Shown one piece after another: positions 45,701 through 56,404 of a stretch of DNA of 64,000 nucleotides (position 1 is the stretch's first letter; each line of letters begins with the position of its first letter). The translations under genes were made by a program, and so were the position numbers. Origin of the DNA: Delphinus delphis (taxonomy: Eukaryota; Chordata; Mammalia; Artiodactyla; Delphinidae); the NCBI RefSeq assembly GCF_949987515.2, contig NC_082695.1:72008466-72072465 (forward strand), read 5' to 3'. The notes beneath the pieces were generated by a model. The model saw nothing but the letters and a program-made list of their open reading frames with translations, was not told where the DNA came from and made no database searches.

Positions 45701-46089
45701 AGAGGTGAAGGTGGAAAACACCGAGGTGTCACTGGTAGAGCTGTGACACGAAGTATAGTGAAGACGAATCTCCCTGAGTCCTGGCTTTGCGAGGAGCCAT
45801 CCTTACCCTTAGACAGTAACAGAATAGGACCCACATAACACATCAGGAAAATGGAGATGACAGAGACCCGGGGTGTGATATGAGTCAGGCCCTAGCGTGA
45901 TTGTCGGTGCGGGTGTAGTGGGCGGGTGATCTGTTCGGGACACTCAAGTGTGAGTGTGGGTATTGGCAGCTGCAGTGGAGGAATGGACGTGATGCGAGGT
46001 GGGTCCTGGGTGTTCGCACATGTGTGCACGGGATGGTGATGGGCGGGGTGTGTGGGGGGGTAGAATCAGCAGGAGGTTGGCTCGGCCAA
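42716..46089. other. No gene seen; GC-rich single-copy DNA with small repeats
   Basis: Includes a T/A-rich 'tttatttatttatttttggctg' at 43096-43117, which looks like the end of a CHR-1 SINE without its body. It also has an (aat)n run at 44106-44121 and a MIR-like piece at 44630-44690. Frames of up to 133 codons lack domains. Confidence 0.45.
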
Positions 46090-46270
46090 CAGGCAGCTGC
46101 CGGCCAAGGGCCCCTTCCCCTTGTAATTGAGAAATGGCAGTGCGCTATCTCTCCCGGAGCGGGATGATAGTAATTAATTGTTCATTGATCCCTGCAGGTC
46201 AGCTAGAGGTCAGTGAAGTTACTCCAGTGGCCTTCCAGTTTGCCCGGTAGCCGGGAGCAGTGGTTTGAGA
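46090..46270. promoter_or_regulatory. Candidate enhancer-like block
   Basis: A repeat-free stretch in which several regulatory-type words lie close together: taattaattg (homeodomain type) at 46171-46180, 'attgatc' at 46184-46190, and an exact AGGTCA direct repeat with five-base spacing at 46196-46212. Function is inferred from motif content alone. Confidence 0.35.
46196..46212 (+). promoter_or_regulatory. DR5-type nuclear receptor motif (AGGTCA-N5-AGGTCA)
   Basis: Two perfect AGGTCA half-sites with spacer gctag. DR5 is the classical arrangement bound by RAR-RXR heterodimers. Both half-sites are exact, and the block is not part of a recognised repeat. Confidence 0.5.
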
Positions 46271-46511
46271 CTCAGTGGGAACTGTCCTGTGCCCTAAATC
46301 CTGACGAAAGGTGACGGGATAATTATGGTAACCTCGATGTCTATTATTACAAATAACACACAAGTGAGCCATTCAGGAAAACCATGCCAGCACACAGTCT
46401 AAGACTTGGGAAGGAGGAGGCCGAGGAAACGTGTGCGACAGCGGACCTTTTTCAGTGCAGAGCTGGTGGCTGCAATAGGATTACTATGGTCACTATCAAA
46501 AGCTTAAGTGA

Positions 46512-46719
46512 CGGGCTTCCCTGGTGGTGCGGTGGTTGGGAGTCCGCCTGCCGATGCAGGGGACACGGATTCGTGCCCCGGTCCGGGAGTATCCCACATG
46601 CCGCGGAGCGGCTGCGCCCGTGAGCCATGGCCGCTGAGCCTGCGCGTCCGGAGCCTGTGCTCCGCAACGGGAGAGGTCACAACAGTGAGAGGCCCGAGTA
46701 CTGCAAAAAAAAACAAAAA
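46512..46719 (+). mobile_element. CHR-2-like SINE, sense
   Basis: The only sense-strand CHR copy. It starts 'cgggcttccctggtgg', with an A-box-like tggtgcggtgg at 46525-46535 and a B-box-like ggattcgtgcc at 46567-46577. It ends in two A runs separated by c. A perfect 14-bp duplication, aaaagcttaagtga, lies at 46498-46511 and 46720-46733. The B box carries a change from the usual ggttcg. Confidence 0.96.
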
Positions 46720-46733
46720 AAAAGCTTAAGTGA

Positions 46734-47739
46734 GTGTCCATCTGTGTATGTGGCAGCACCTGGGGAACCATGGAGATCTCATTGCTGACCCATATAGGCG
46801 ACTGCAGGCTAAGATGGAGAACTCTTACACAATCTGAAGGGCACACAGGGTGGATGGATAAAATAAGACTCAGGTCAGGCCCCAGCTCTTCTGCAACGCC
46901 TTCTCCCATCCTCCGTGTTCTCCTATAGCCTCTGACGTTCTCCAACACATGACAGGAGTGCCAGGCATTGTCCTAGGGGCTCGTGTTACATCTATGTTCC
47001 TGTGAAGTTTATATAGGTCCCGAGTTACCCTCCTTGTCTCTCTCCCCTCCAACCAGACTGTAAGCTTTTTGAAGGCTGGAGCCATGTTGGGTATCTTATA
47101 CAACAGCCACAGCAAACATTAATTGAGTGTTACATTGTGCCGGGCACAGAGTAAGGTCCATAACGCTTAGCACGGGGTGACACATGTACTAGTCCCTCAG
47201 TAAACATTGATTGATTAACAAATATGGAACCTCGTTGCCTTGATCATGGGGGTGGTGAGGGGTGGAGGTAGGGAAGTGCTGTGGTGAAATCTTGGTGGTT
47301 TCACTGTTTCCTGGAGAAGAGATTCAAAGTGTTAACCTTTCTAGCTATCTGCACTTGTATCTTGAAGGCTATGGGGTGAGATTATTGATGGAGGCTGTAA
47401 TTGTGTGAATTTGTTCAGTGAAATATACTATCTCTGAGTTAGGACAGAGCTCATAGAACAATATAGTGTCCACATTTCAGAGGCAAAACCATTTTAACTC
47501 GGGGGAGAGAGCGTGTTTCGATGAAATCAAGGATCTGCTTTTCTTTTGAAATGCTGGTGTTTTCTTTCTGTGCGCCTCCACTCTCCTAACGGGTGGACCT
47601 GGATGTGTTGCAGCTCTTAGATGCAATAAATTCTCTCGCTGAAACCATCTGCCATCTGTTTGATGCCTCCACCCAGGCCCACCAACCACCACCAAATCCA
47701 AAGGACATCTTTTGGAACACAATGTATCTGAAGGATGAT
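46734..47739. other. No gene seen; L2 3' tail at about 47040-47230
   Basis: 'aaccagactgtaagcttttt', 'gaaggctggagccatg' and 'gtgccgggcacagagtaagg' are L2 3' end sequence. The remainder is single-copy. Confidence 0.55.
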
Positions 47740-48740
47740 TTTGGGAACACCTTCTTGAAACTTGGTCTTCTGCAGGCTACAATCCCAGGCTCGTGCATTT
47801 TCCTCCCACCTCTTTGCCTGTTTTTCTCAGTCCCCTTCATGGGCTCCCCAAACCTTCCTCCATCTCATCTAAGTTCGCCATTGCAATTGCCACCTATGTT
47901 CTCTATCTCCAGAGAGATAGGTATCTCTCCCAGGCCCAGGTCCCTGTTTCTTTGGACTTCTTAGGCACTAGTCTCCACCTGAATGTCCCCTAAGCACCTC
48001 GAACTCAGTAAATAAACGTGGGCCGTATCATGCACACTCCTCTACCTCTGCATCCTCGTGCCCAAAGCTGTTCTCCATTTAGTAAATGACACCTTCATGC
48101 ACGTTACCCAAGTCAGAAACCTGGGAGTCATCCTGATCTCCTTTCCCTATTCCTCACGCCCAGTTGGCGCCGAAGCCCCAGAATGAGTCTGTCTCTTGAG
48201 TCACTTTTGTATCACTGTTATCTTGTTCACCTGCCAGGCCACCAGCGTAGTTCAGTCCTTACCATCTCCTTCATAGGTCGTTGAAACGGCTGCTTAAATT
48301 GTCTCCCTTCCTTCCCTCTTGCCCACATCCCATTCATTTTCTGCCCCAATATTAAGGATCTTTTAAGAAATACAGATTATGTCCCTGCCCCCTTTAAACT
48401 CCACCAGAGTTTGCAATTCTTCTAGAAGGTCAAACACCTGGCATAGTTTATAAGGACCGTGATACTCAGGCTCCTGGTCGCCTCTGTTGCCCCAAACACT
48501 GTCCTTCCCATGTGACAGCCATGCCACATGACTGTCGCTGTCCTGTGCACACCAAGCGCCCTCTATGCCCTGAGAAGGGAACGCCCTCAGCCACTTGACA
48601 GCCCTGCTCTCCTCTAAGGCTCAGCTTCCAGGCAGCCGCCATCACCATGCCCGCCCCCATCTCTGCGACCAGGCAGAGTGACGGTCTCCTTGACCTGTGC
48701 TCCCATAAATCCCCCTAAATATGCCAACACTTATGACAAC
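47740..48740 (+). mobile_element. L2 (CR1-type LINE) relic, ORF2 to 3' UTR, sense
   Basis: 'cacctgaatgtcccctaagc', 'aaacctgggagtcatcctga' and 'ccaccagagtttgcaattc' follow the L2 ORF2 C-terminal region and later 3' sequence in order, heavily decayed. The 123-codon frame at 47593-47964 overlaps its start and is not a preserved ORF2. The element is interrupted by a MIR at 48741 and resumes at about 48931. Confidence 0.7.
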
Positions 48741-48930
48741 AGCTGACGTTTAGGAAGCACTTGCTGTATGGAAGGTGATGTACTAAGCATTTTACTTTGC
48801 TTACTGAGTTAGTCCTCACAATCTAATGAAGTGATCCTACCTTTATTCCCATTTTACAAATGTAGCCCAAGTGGCAGAGCTGGGTCTGAGCCCATGTCCA
48901 ACCCCAGCGCCCACACTTTGAACCCTTCCT
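48741..48930 (-). repeat. MIR SINE nested in L2, antisense
   Basis: 'aagcacttgctgtatggaag', 'gttagtcctcacaatctaat', 'cccattttacaaatgtagcc' and 'gtggcagagctgggtctgag' are reverse MIR. Confidence 0.8.
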
Positions 48931-49075
48931 CCACACTGCCTCTCCTCCACGGGGAGCTGTCTTTGCTTGGAGATCTGTCCTCCCTACTTAACTGTGAGTT
49001 TCCTCCAGGGTCCGGATTTGCTTTGTTCAGTATTTTTTCTTAAACCTAGTGCCTGGTATATCACAAGGGGTCAGC
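48931..49075 (+). mobile_element. L2 3' end, continuation of the element to the left
   Basis: 'ctgtgagtttcctccagggt' and 'aacctagtgcctggtatatc' are the L2 3' terminal region, displaced from the left part by the MIR. Confidence 0.6.
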
Positions 49076-49743
49076 AATTTGTAGAAAGAATATCGTTCTG
49101 GATACGTCTACTCCAGAATGTATTCAATTTCTCAGATTGTGCCTTTTATCATTTAAAATATGGGGAAAAATGTATATCTGGCCTCTTCATGACTAAGCAA
49201 GAGAAAGCCTTCTTATCCTGGCATTCATCTATTTATCCATAATATTTACCTATGAGCTATTTTAAATGATTTTCCAAAATTTAGAGTCTTGAAGGCGGGA
49301 GGGCAGGACAGAAATTATGTCCTCTTGGAAAATGTCCTTCTCTCCCAGGTATCAGGCTCCTTTTAAAATTAGCTTCTGAATATGAACGCCCAGCTCTTTA
49401 AAGTTTAATGTCCCAGCCATTTTAATTGTTTCTTTCAAAGTACAAAAGAGCAGCTGGGCCACATCGGCCCTAATCACTTGCCAACTTTCCTTTTTACAAA
49501 AACAGCTAAGCTCTTTCTGAGATTTAAAATCATTCCATCTGAGACCCCTGCTTGGCACCTACGTTTGCACTCACATAAAAGGAGCCTAATTTCTGCTTTT
49601 AAGAAACGTGTTGCAAAAGCAATTTTTGGTTTTGTTCTTTTTTCTAAAAAAGTATGATAAAGTATAATACAATTTTTAAAGTTTTTCTATCCTTTTCCTC
49701 TACCAACGTCTCTTTGCCCTTCTCTACTTGAATTGTCCTGAGA
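49076..49743. other. No gene seen; repeat-free AT-rich DNA
   Basis: No repeat recognised. It is smooth and AT-rich, with no long frames beyond 91 codons. A candidate for conserved non-coding sequence by absence of other explanations only. Confidence 0.4.
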
Positions 49744-49931
49744 TAGTGTTGTCAGATAAAATACAGGACACTCAGTAAATTTGAATTTCAGATAAACAAC
49801 AGATACTGTCAGTCTACATCTGTCCAATGCAATATTTGGGATATACTTATATTAAAAATACATTTGTTGTTTGTTTGAAATTCAAATTTACTGGCGCCCT
49901 GTGATTTTATTTGCTAAATCTGGCAACCCTA
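49744..49931. mobile_element. Palindromic MITE-type DNA transposon (MER53-like)
   Basis: The two halves are inverted copies: 'cagtaaatttgaatttcag' at 49772-49791 mirrors 'tgaaattcaaatttactgg' at 49876-49894, and the ends tagtgttgtcag and ctggcaacccta also mirror each other. The left arm lacks about nine bases present in the right arm. A transcript could fold into a long hairpin. The family name is from memory. Confidence 0.75.
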
Positions 49932-51264
49932 GCCTAGGAGCTTCCTGTTTCTACTAAATGGAAAACACTAACTTATATGATGAACAATATTCTGAAAATA
50001 AATAAGTAAACAAATAAAGCTAATGGCATGTCGGGATATCTCATCACACACACTCATACATGCCCACATACTCGTTGGTCCCTGATAAATAATTCCTTTC
50101 TTGCAATCCAGGAGGATAAATGAATGTAATTTCTGGAGCCCTAAACAGCCCTTATCAATGATCTACAAGCATGTATTGAAAATGAATATGTTTTAGGGGA
50201 CTTGGGATGCAAAGGGGAAGGTGGCACCATTCCTATCCTGGGGTCACATTCCAGGTTTCATGAAGCAAGAAAGAAGATGATTTCTTTTAGTGTGACTCCC
50301 ATGAGGCATGACGATGATTTCAGAGAAGGAGTAGAGAAATAGAAGAGAGAGAGAGGGAGAGGGGGAGGGAGAGAGAGAGGTGCATTCCCTTTGTAAACCA
50401 CAAGATGCTTCCTCCACCCCTCCCTCCTCCCTCTCCCCCTCCAGATCCAGGGCTGGGGTGCGTCTGGGGGTCTGGGCGGAGTCACTGTCTGTCACAGGCA
50501 CGCCCCCTGGGGCACTATTTGGCCCTGAGTCTGAAATTGATTCTTTCTGGGTTTCAGGGTAGCAGCAGCAGGCAAGAGCTCCTGCTGTCACTTCCAAGAC
50601 TTTTATAGACTCTGACAGCAGCAAAGGCTCCCTGTCTTTTGTCTTTTGTATTCTGTTTGCGTTCAGCCTCTAATGCACGTGGGGAATAACATGAAGGGGC
50701 CGGAAGGGGGGGGGGGCTGCTCCACAGGCTGTGCTCACTGGGAGGACGGTCCTAGGAGGAAACGGGCGAGGTCCCTCTGCCCCCAGGCCATCCTTTTTGA
50801 TTTACACACTTGCTCTGGGATCTCTTTTGGAGGAAAAGCTTGCTGGGCCCACCACTTGGGATCACCCAGGGTGTGCAGGGGGTCATGGGGTGGGAGACGC
50901 AGGGAATTCCAGGGCAAGGGTGCCGCTTCCGAAGACACTTCTCTCCTGTTTGGGGAAATGGGTATTAAATAGACAGGCAGGTGCAGAACGAGAGGTGGAG
51001 ATATTAGTGCGTGTGGATTCCGAGCAGGGAGCAGTTCCCAAGGCTGAAATGGCGCAGGGGCCTTTGGAGGAAGAGACTTGAGTAAGCCTTTGAAAGAGAG
51101 CTGGGAAACACACAAGCTGGTATGATGCCCCGGTAGGCAGGGCAGGGAATGAACAGGCAGAGGGGTGGGGATGGGCAAGAACAGCTGGGGGCAGGGAGTG
51201 GGTGTTTGGAGAGTCTTCCACTCCCATTTGAATGGCCCCCAATGCAGGAAACTGGGGTGGAGCT
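49932..51264. other. No gene seen; GA-rich tract at 50341-50380
   Basis: Contains a purine tract (gagagaggg type) and, at about 50970-51200, L2-like words. A run of G lies at 50706-50716. The 182-codon antisense frame at 50735-51283 is judged accidental. Confidence 0.5.
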
Positions 51265-51465
51265 GTAGCTGAGAGCTTCTCAAACTTGAGCAGACGTCAG
51301 CATCACCTGGAGGGTGGGTACTGTTGAAATATACATGACTGGGCCACCCCCAGAGTCTCTGACGCAGTGGGTCTGGGGTGGGGCCTGAGCGTCTGCATTT
51401 CTAACAAGACCCCAGGGCTGCTGGGACTGCTGGTCTGCAGAACATCCTTTGAGATCTACAGTGTA
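51265..51465. repeat. MER5A hAT-Charlie relic
   Basis: 'gagcttctcaaacttgagca', 'catcacctggagggtggg', 'gtgggtctggggtggggcc' and 'aagaccccagggctgctg' follow MER5A in order. Confidence 0.7.
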
Positions 51466-51669
51466 GCTGGCTCTGCCCTGGAGGACCAGAACTGCTTCCC
51501 TTACTAATTCATTTTGTCTCTACTTCCTGAAAATGGCTAGTCTCTAAACTATTAAACATAAAAGATGATATTGGCTATTCGCCTATTTTTGTTTTGTTAT
51601 GATTGGCAGGAGAGGCGGAGGAGGAAGAAAGCTTTCCCAAGTTTCTTTTTTCCATTTACTCAATTTTTG

Positions 51670-51883
51670 TTTTTGTTTTTGTTTTTTTTCTGCGGTACGC
51701 GGGCCTCTCACTGTTGTGACCTCTCCCGTTGCGGAGCACAGGCTCCGGACGCGCAGGCTCAGTGGCCATGGCTCACGGGACCAGCCGCTCCGCGGCATGT
51801 GGGATCTTCCCGGACCGGGGCAAGAACCCGTGTGCCCCGCATCGGCAGGCGGACCCCCAACCACTGCGCCACCAGGGAAGCCC
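51670..51883 (-). mobile_element. CHR-2-like SINE, antisense
   Basis: Near consensus with a (ttttg)n tail on the left. A 17-bp duplication with one mismatch (cat[t/c]tactcaatttttg) lies at 51653-51669 and 51884-51900. Confidence 0.95.
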
Positions 51884-51900
51884 CATCTACTCAATTTTTG

Positions 51901-53762
51901 GAACTTCAGCTGTCATTTCTGGGGTGCTATTCCCACCCCACCCCAATTCACAGATGATTCCAAGTATCCAGCAAGTCTGAAGTATTCACGCTAGCCTTTC
52001 CCCATCTTTGTGCCTCCAGTTAAGGTGCCATTGGCAGGTGGATGCCAGATTTGGGCAGTGTTCTTAACGAAGCCTGAGGGTTAAACACATCCTTTGTGTC
52101 CTCCACCCTTCGAGCGCTAAAATCACCGGATTCCAGATAGAAAGAGCAAGAAAGCGGTTCAATGGGGTTTGGCGTTTTAGACCTGTCATCAGTTGTCCCG
52201 ATGCAACAGGCAGATTCCAAGACTGAGAAAATGAAACTCATCCAATGGGGATCTTAACAAGTAGCAGGGGCCGTGGAGGGTGGTCCAGCTCGAAGCCATG
52301 GGAGGAGCCATGTCATTGCTGAGCACACAGTAAAGTGGGGCTTCTCACTGATGTTTCCAGTGCACGTTTCTCGTTGCTTCCTCTAATGTGTTTGTTTTTT
52401 TTTTTCCCCTTTCTTTGTCGTGGTTGTTAAAACTATCATATCAAGTTATTACCTTGAAAACATTGAAAAAGGTACGAAGAGTGGGGAAAGAGATGCTGAA
52501 TGGTCACATCTGTTCTGTTCTGGACAACATGGAAGAGGGATTTCCCCCACCTTCCAAAGCAAAACTTCTGAGCTAGAGCAACATCGCGTGGTCTGGAAAC
52601 CACACGCTGGGGCTGCGTACCGTCGTGGCTGATCTGGTGTCAGTAAGAAGAGACCGAAGAGAGGAAAGCGGTGTTATTTGTAGCAGTACTAGAAGAGAGG
52701 AAGCTCTCTGAGAGGTGTCAGGAGTGCCATCAGCCGAGGTGGCCCAGGCTACTTGGAAAGATTGGCAACCCATGGAGTCTAGACATGGGGGTCAATGAAC
52801 TCATTCTCTCTACACTCAGGCCATTCACAGCCCTCCCCAGGGAAGACAGCTAAGCTGATCCCAGCCCCTCGACCCCGTCTACTGGGGAGAGAGAACCCCC
52901 TCCCACGAGGAGGTCCAGCCGTCCTCCCCCTCAGCTTCCACCAAGACTTTTCTCTTGCTTGTCCCCTCTTCTTCCTTGTTTTTCCCTTGCCCTTGATCTC
53001 GAAAGGCAGGCAGCCTCCTGTCGTCCGGCTGCAAGGGAGTCCATGAGCGCACTCTTCGCTTTAGGACTAAAATTGATTATTTCTCGGTGTCTGGTCCGTG
53101 CTGCTACCGCACACTCTCTTTTTATATTCCCTTCATGGATTGTAGACGAAACATGGACTGAAAGCAAATGGCAGGGAGCCACTGCCTTTCTCAAAGTGGG
53201 AAGAGCCTTGGGTGGGGATTGGTGACCTGAGCTCAGTCAAGGCATCTACACAATCCCCTGTGTGACCTTAGGCAACCCATGTGGTCTCCCGGGGCCTCAG
53301 TTCCCTCATCTTCCTGAAATGCTCACCGGTGGCTCCACAGCCAACATGGAAGCTACATCAGGAAGGCTGCTTCTGAAATACTCCTTAGTGATCTGGAAGG
53401 GTTAGGTCAGGCCCTCTCTCAGGAGGACACATTGATGTTCTAAGTCAGTTCATTGTATCCCTGTACGGAAGAGATAAGATCATTGAAACCGATGGTTGGG
53501 TTTGAATGGCTGAGTTTTAAATCCAAGATTCCAGTGGTTGAGTCTGAATGGCTGGATATCCTTCTGGGAGAGCTGAGGGTGGAGGTCTGGGGTTGCGGGG
53601 AGCTGACGGGGCCAGGAAGCCCTGAGGCCAGGTTGGGGAAGTCCATGCTGAACGGTCAGTGGACTCAGGGCCCCTCCCTCTTCCCAATTCCCCCCCACCG
53701 CAGCACCCCACATGTGAAGTACGTTGTCTCCTCCACGAAATGCATCAATTCAGAAATATTTT
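51901..53762. other. No gene seen; MIR-like piece at about 53215-53320
   Basis: 'gtgtgaccttaggcaaccca' and 'ggcctcagttccctcatctt' are MIR core. The rest is single-copy. Confidence 0.5.
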
Positions 53763-53772
53763 ATGTTCCTAG

Positions 53773-53990
53773 GTTTTTGTTTTTTGGGGTTTTTTTTTGT
53801 GGTACGCGGGCCTCTCACTGCTGTGGCCTCTCCCGTCGCGGAGCACAGGCTCCGGACGCACAGCCTCAGTGGCCATGGCTCACGGGCCCAGCCGCTCTGC
53901 GGCATGTGGGATCTTCCCGGACCGGGGCACGAACCTGTGTCCCCTGCATTGGCAGGCGGACTCTCAACCACTGCGCCACCAGGGAAGCCC
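53773..53990 (-). mobile_element. CHR-2-like SINE, antisense
   Basis: Full CHR-2 order with a T/G-rich tail. The duplication is atgttcctag (53763-53772 and 53991-54000), followed by tttttgtt on both sides with one base of difference. Confidence 0.94.
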
Positions 53991-54099
53991 ATGTTCCTAG
54001 TTTTTGTTAGTCAGCACTGAACAAAATTGGTAACTGAGTGTCTAGGCAACCATACTGAGTGGACAAATAATTCCAGGCAAAATTTAAAAATACTAATAA

Positions 54100-54150
54100 C
54101 TATATATGTATATATAGAGATATATATATGTATATATGTATGTATATATA

Positions 54151-54183
<33 letters not shown>
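54100..54183 (+). repeat. Compound microsatellite (TA/TG)n then (CA)n
   Basis: Alternating tatatatg units with short interruptions, then about 15 uninterrupted ca units at 54154-54183. Confidence 0.95.
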
Positions 54184-54186
<3 letters not shown>

Positions 54187-55572
54187 CCTGTACAGCTTAC
54201 TGTGCATAAGTGCATGCATGATTTCTTTTTCTCTCTTCAACAAGTGAAAATAGGTCATGAACTCTGGCTTTTGAGCACTTCCGGGATCTGAGAGACTCAG
54301 GCTGGGAGAATGAGTTTCTAGATTAGGGTCAGGAAGAGGGCTCCAGAGCAGAGGGTGGCAGACCCCTGTTTGGGCTGCATGGAGCCGGAGGTCCTGCACC
54401 CTCGAACCCCCTGCGTCCCCTCGGAGCCCCAGCTCCATCGTCAGCGCAGGGACCGACCCGGCCTCCCGTGCAGGGTCCGCTCGGCAGCCCGCTTCCAGGC
54501 GGCCCTCATGCTCTTGTACCCCAGCCTGTGTCTTGGCTCCCAGCTCGTCTCCCCGGATCGCTGACACAGGCTAATTGCTTGTAACAAAACTTGGCCTTAG
54601 AAATGTCAGGCATAATGGGAAGGTGGGGGAGGAAGAAGGGAATCAAAAACAACAAGAGAAATTCGGCAGAAGCCACCACGGAGGGTGCAGCCTCCGGGGC
54701 CCCCGGGGCCGGCCAGGTTCATTAACTGATCCAGATTTAGAAGGTCACCACCTTGCACAGCAGTTGCTCCAGCCCCGCAGCCCCCAGGTAGCAGCTGTCA
54801 TGAGAACACCTTGGAAAGGGCAGGGAAGTGTCAGCGGGCCCACAGCACTTCAGAGTGCTCTGACGCCTGGCCCGGCTCTGCCCTCCTCCAAATGCCAAAG
54901 TGAAAACATTTATTAAGTGCGTTCCCTCCAGTCCGCTGGGCCCATCACTGACAGGAGGCAGGCTCCTTTGAAGGCCCGGTGTTGACTCTTGGAGGCCACA
55001 GGGCACCTTCCTGACCACCCACCTCCTCCTGCAGCTGCTCTGGGTGGGGCAGAGCTGGAAGTGCATGCATGATTTTAGGGGATGATCCTAGCTGGAAGCT
55101 AAGAAATGGCAAGCATGACGTTGGGATTTCCCCCGCAGGAAACCCTGATTGCAGTCCATTACTGATCTCTGCTTTTAGAGCTCTTGATTTCAGTCATTCA
55201 AAAACTGGTAACAATGAGGTTTGGCTTCCGGACTATTGCAGTTCTCAGCAGAAAGGTCTGGCCAAGGGTACTGCCCCCGGCAGAGAGGCTGGGATTCCCC
55301 TCCAGGCTGTGCGGCCTTCCTTGGCTTTTCTGCCCCATTACCCCAACCCCCTGAATCCCAGACCAATGCCACCCATGCACTGCGTGGGTCCCCAAGTGCC
55401 CGTGGGCGGGGAGGGCTCTGCTCCTCCCCACATCCAAATGTCAAAATTAAACATTCATGAGGTCAGCTTCTCGCCTCTCCGCTGAGGTCCCCTTGCGTGT
55501 TCAGAGGCAGCTCTTGGGCACACAGCTAAACCCACACAGCTGGTATTCTGGTGTCCCAAGCAGACAGTGTGG
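54184..55572. other. No gene seen; GC-rich with a CpG-dense patch
   Basis: Single-copy, with several overlapping frames (up to 138 codons at 55069-55485) that carry no domain. The CpG-dense part is listed separately. Confidence 0.45.
54355..54570. other. Short CpG-dense patch
   Basis: By hand I count 16 CpG between 54381 and 54560, far denser than the surrounding DNA apart from the SINEs and the solo LTR. It is not part of a repeat I recognise. It is open in frames on both strands (54355-54564 plus; 54184-54567 minus), with no recognisable domain. Confidence 0.5.
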
Positions 55573-55765
55573 GTGTTAAAAGCCAGATTCCCTGGGTTCC
55601 CTTTCTCTGCACCTTCTAGCTGTGTGACCTTGGGCAATTCACTTCACTCAAATTCCCCACCTGTAAAACAGAGTATGATATCTACGTCCATGGGGTGTCG
55701 TGTGGATTAAATGAGTTAGTACGTGTAAAGTGCTCAGAACCATGCCTGGCACGTGGTAATTTGAT
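55573..55765 (+). repeat. MIR SINE
   Basis: 'tagctgtgtgaccttgggca', 'attcacttcactcaaattcc', 'ggattaaatgagttagtacg' and 'accatgcctggcacgtggta' follow MIR closely. Confidence 0.92.
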
Positions 55766-56404
55766 ACGAGTTTATTAGTGTCCCGCTTTGTTCATTTGCT
55801 GTTTGCAATCTTTGCACTCCTGTTATTAAGGGTGGCTCTCCTTTCCCTAAAACCCACTGTTAGGAGAGGATCTGACTGAACAGCGTCATCCAGCGGGAAC
55901 CGATCACCTACTCTACTCCATAGTGTTAGGTGCTATGCAGACAAATACGGACGAGGCAGATGCCAGGCGGATGCCCGTCATTTACATCTCCCCAATGGAA
56001 GCAGTTTTTCGCACTTAGGATGTCAGCAAACCTGGGTAGAAAGGTCCGTGGCTGGCAGATGGTGCCAAGGGCCACAGGGCAGGAGTGGTGAAGGGCTCAG
56101 TCACTCCAGTCGGCCCGGGGGGCTGGAACCAAGCCCTCCTGACCACAAAGGTGGGTATTCGGTTGCTAATTCTTAAAAGAGTGAAAGAGACTTAATAGAC
56201 ATATCAATTAAATCTGATATGTGGACCTGGTTTGGATCTTGCTTTGAAAAACCGACTGTAAACCCACATTTTTGAGACAATCGGGAAAATTTGATCACGG
56301 ACTGGTTGTTAGGAGTGATCGTGGTATGTGGTTATGTTTCAAAAAGTCTTTCTTGATTAGAAATATACACAGGTGTTTATAGATGAAATGTTACAATGTC
56401 TGGA
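55766..56404. other. No gene seen; single-copy DNA
   Basis: No repeat family or coding frame recognised. Confidence 0.5.

Noticed and set aside
50735..51283. 182-codon open frame on the minus strand
   Set aside because: GC-rich, Pro/Leu-rich chance frame partly over L2-like sequence.
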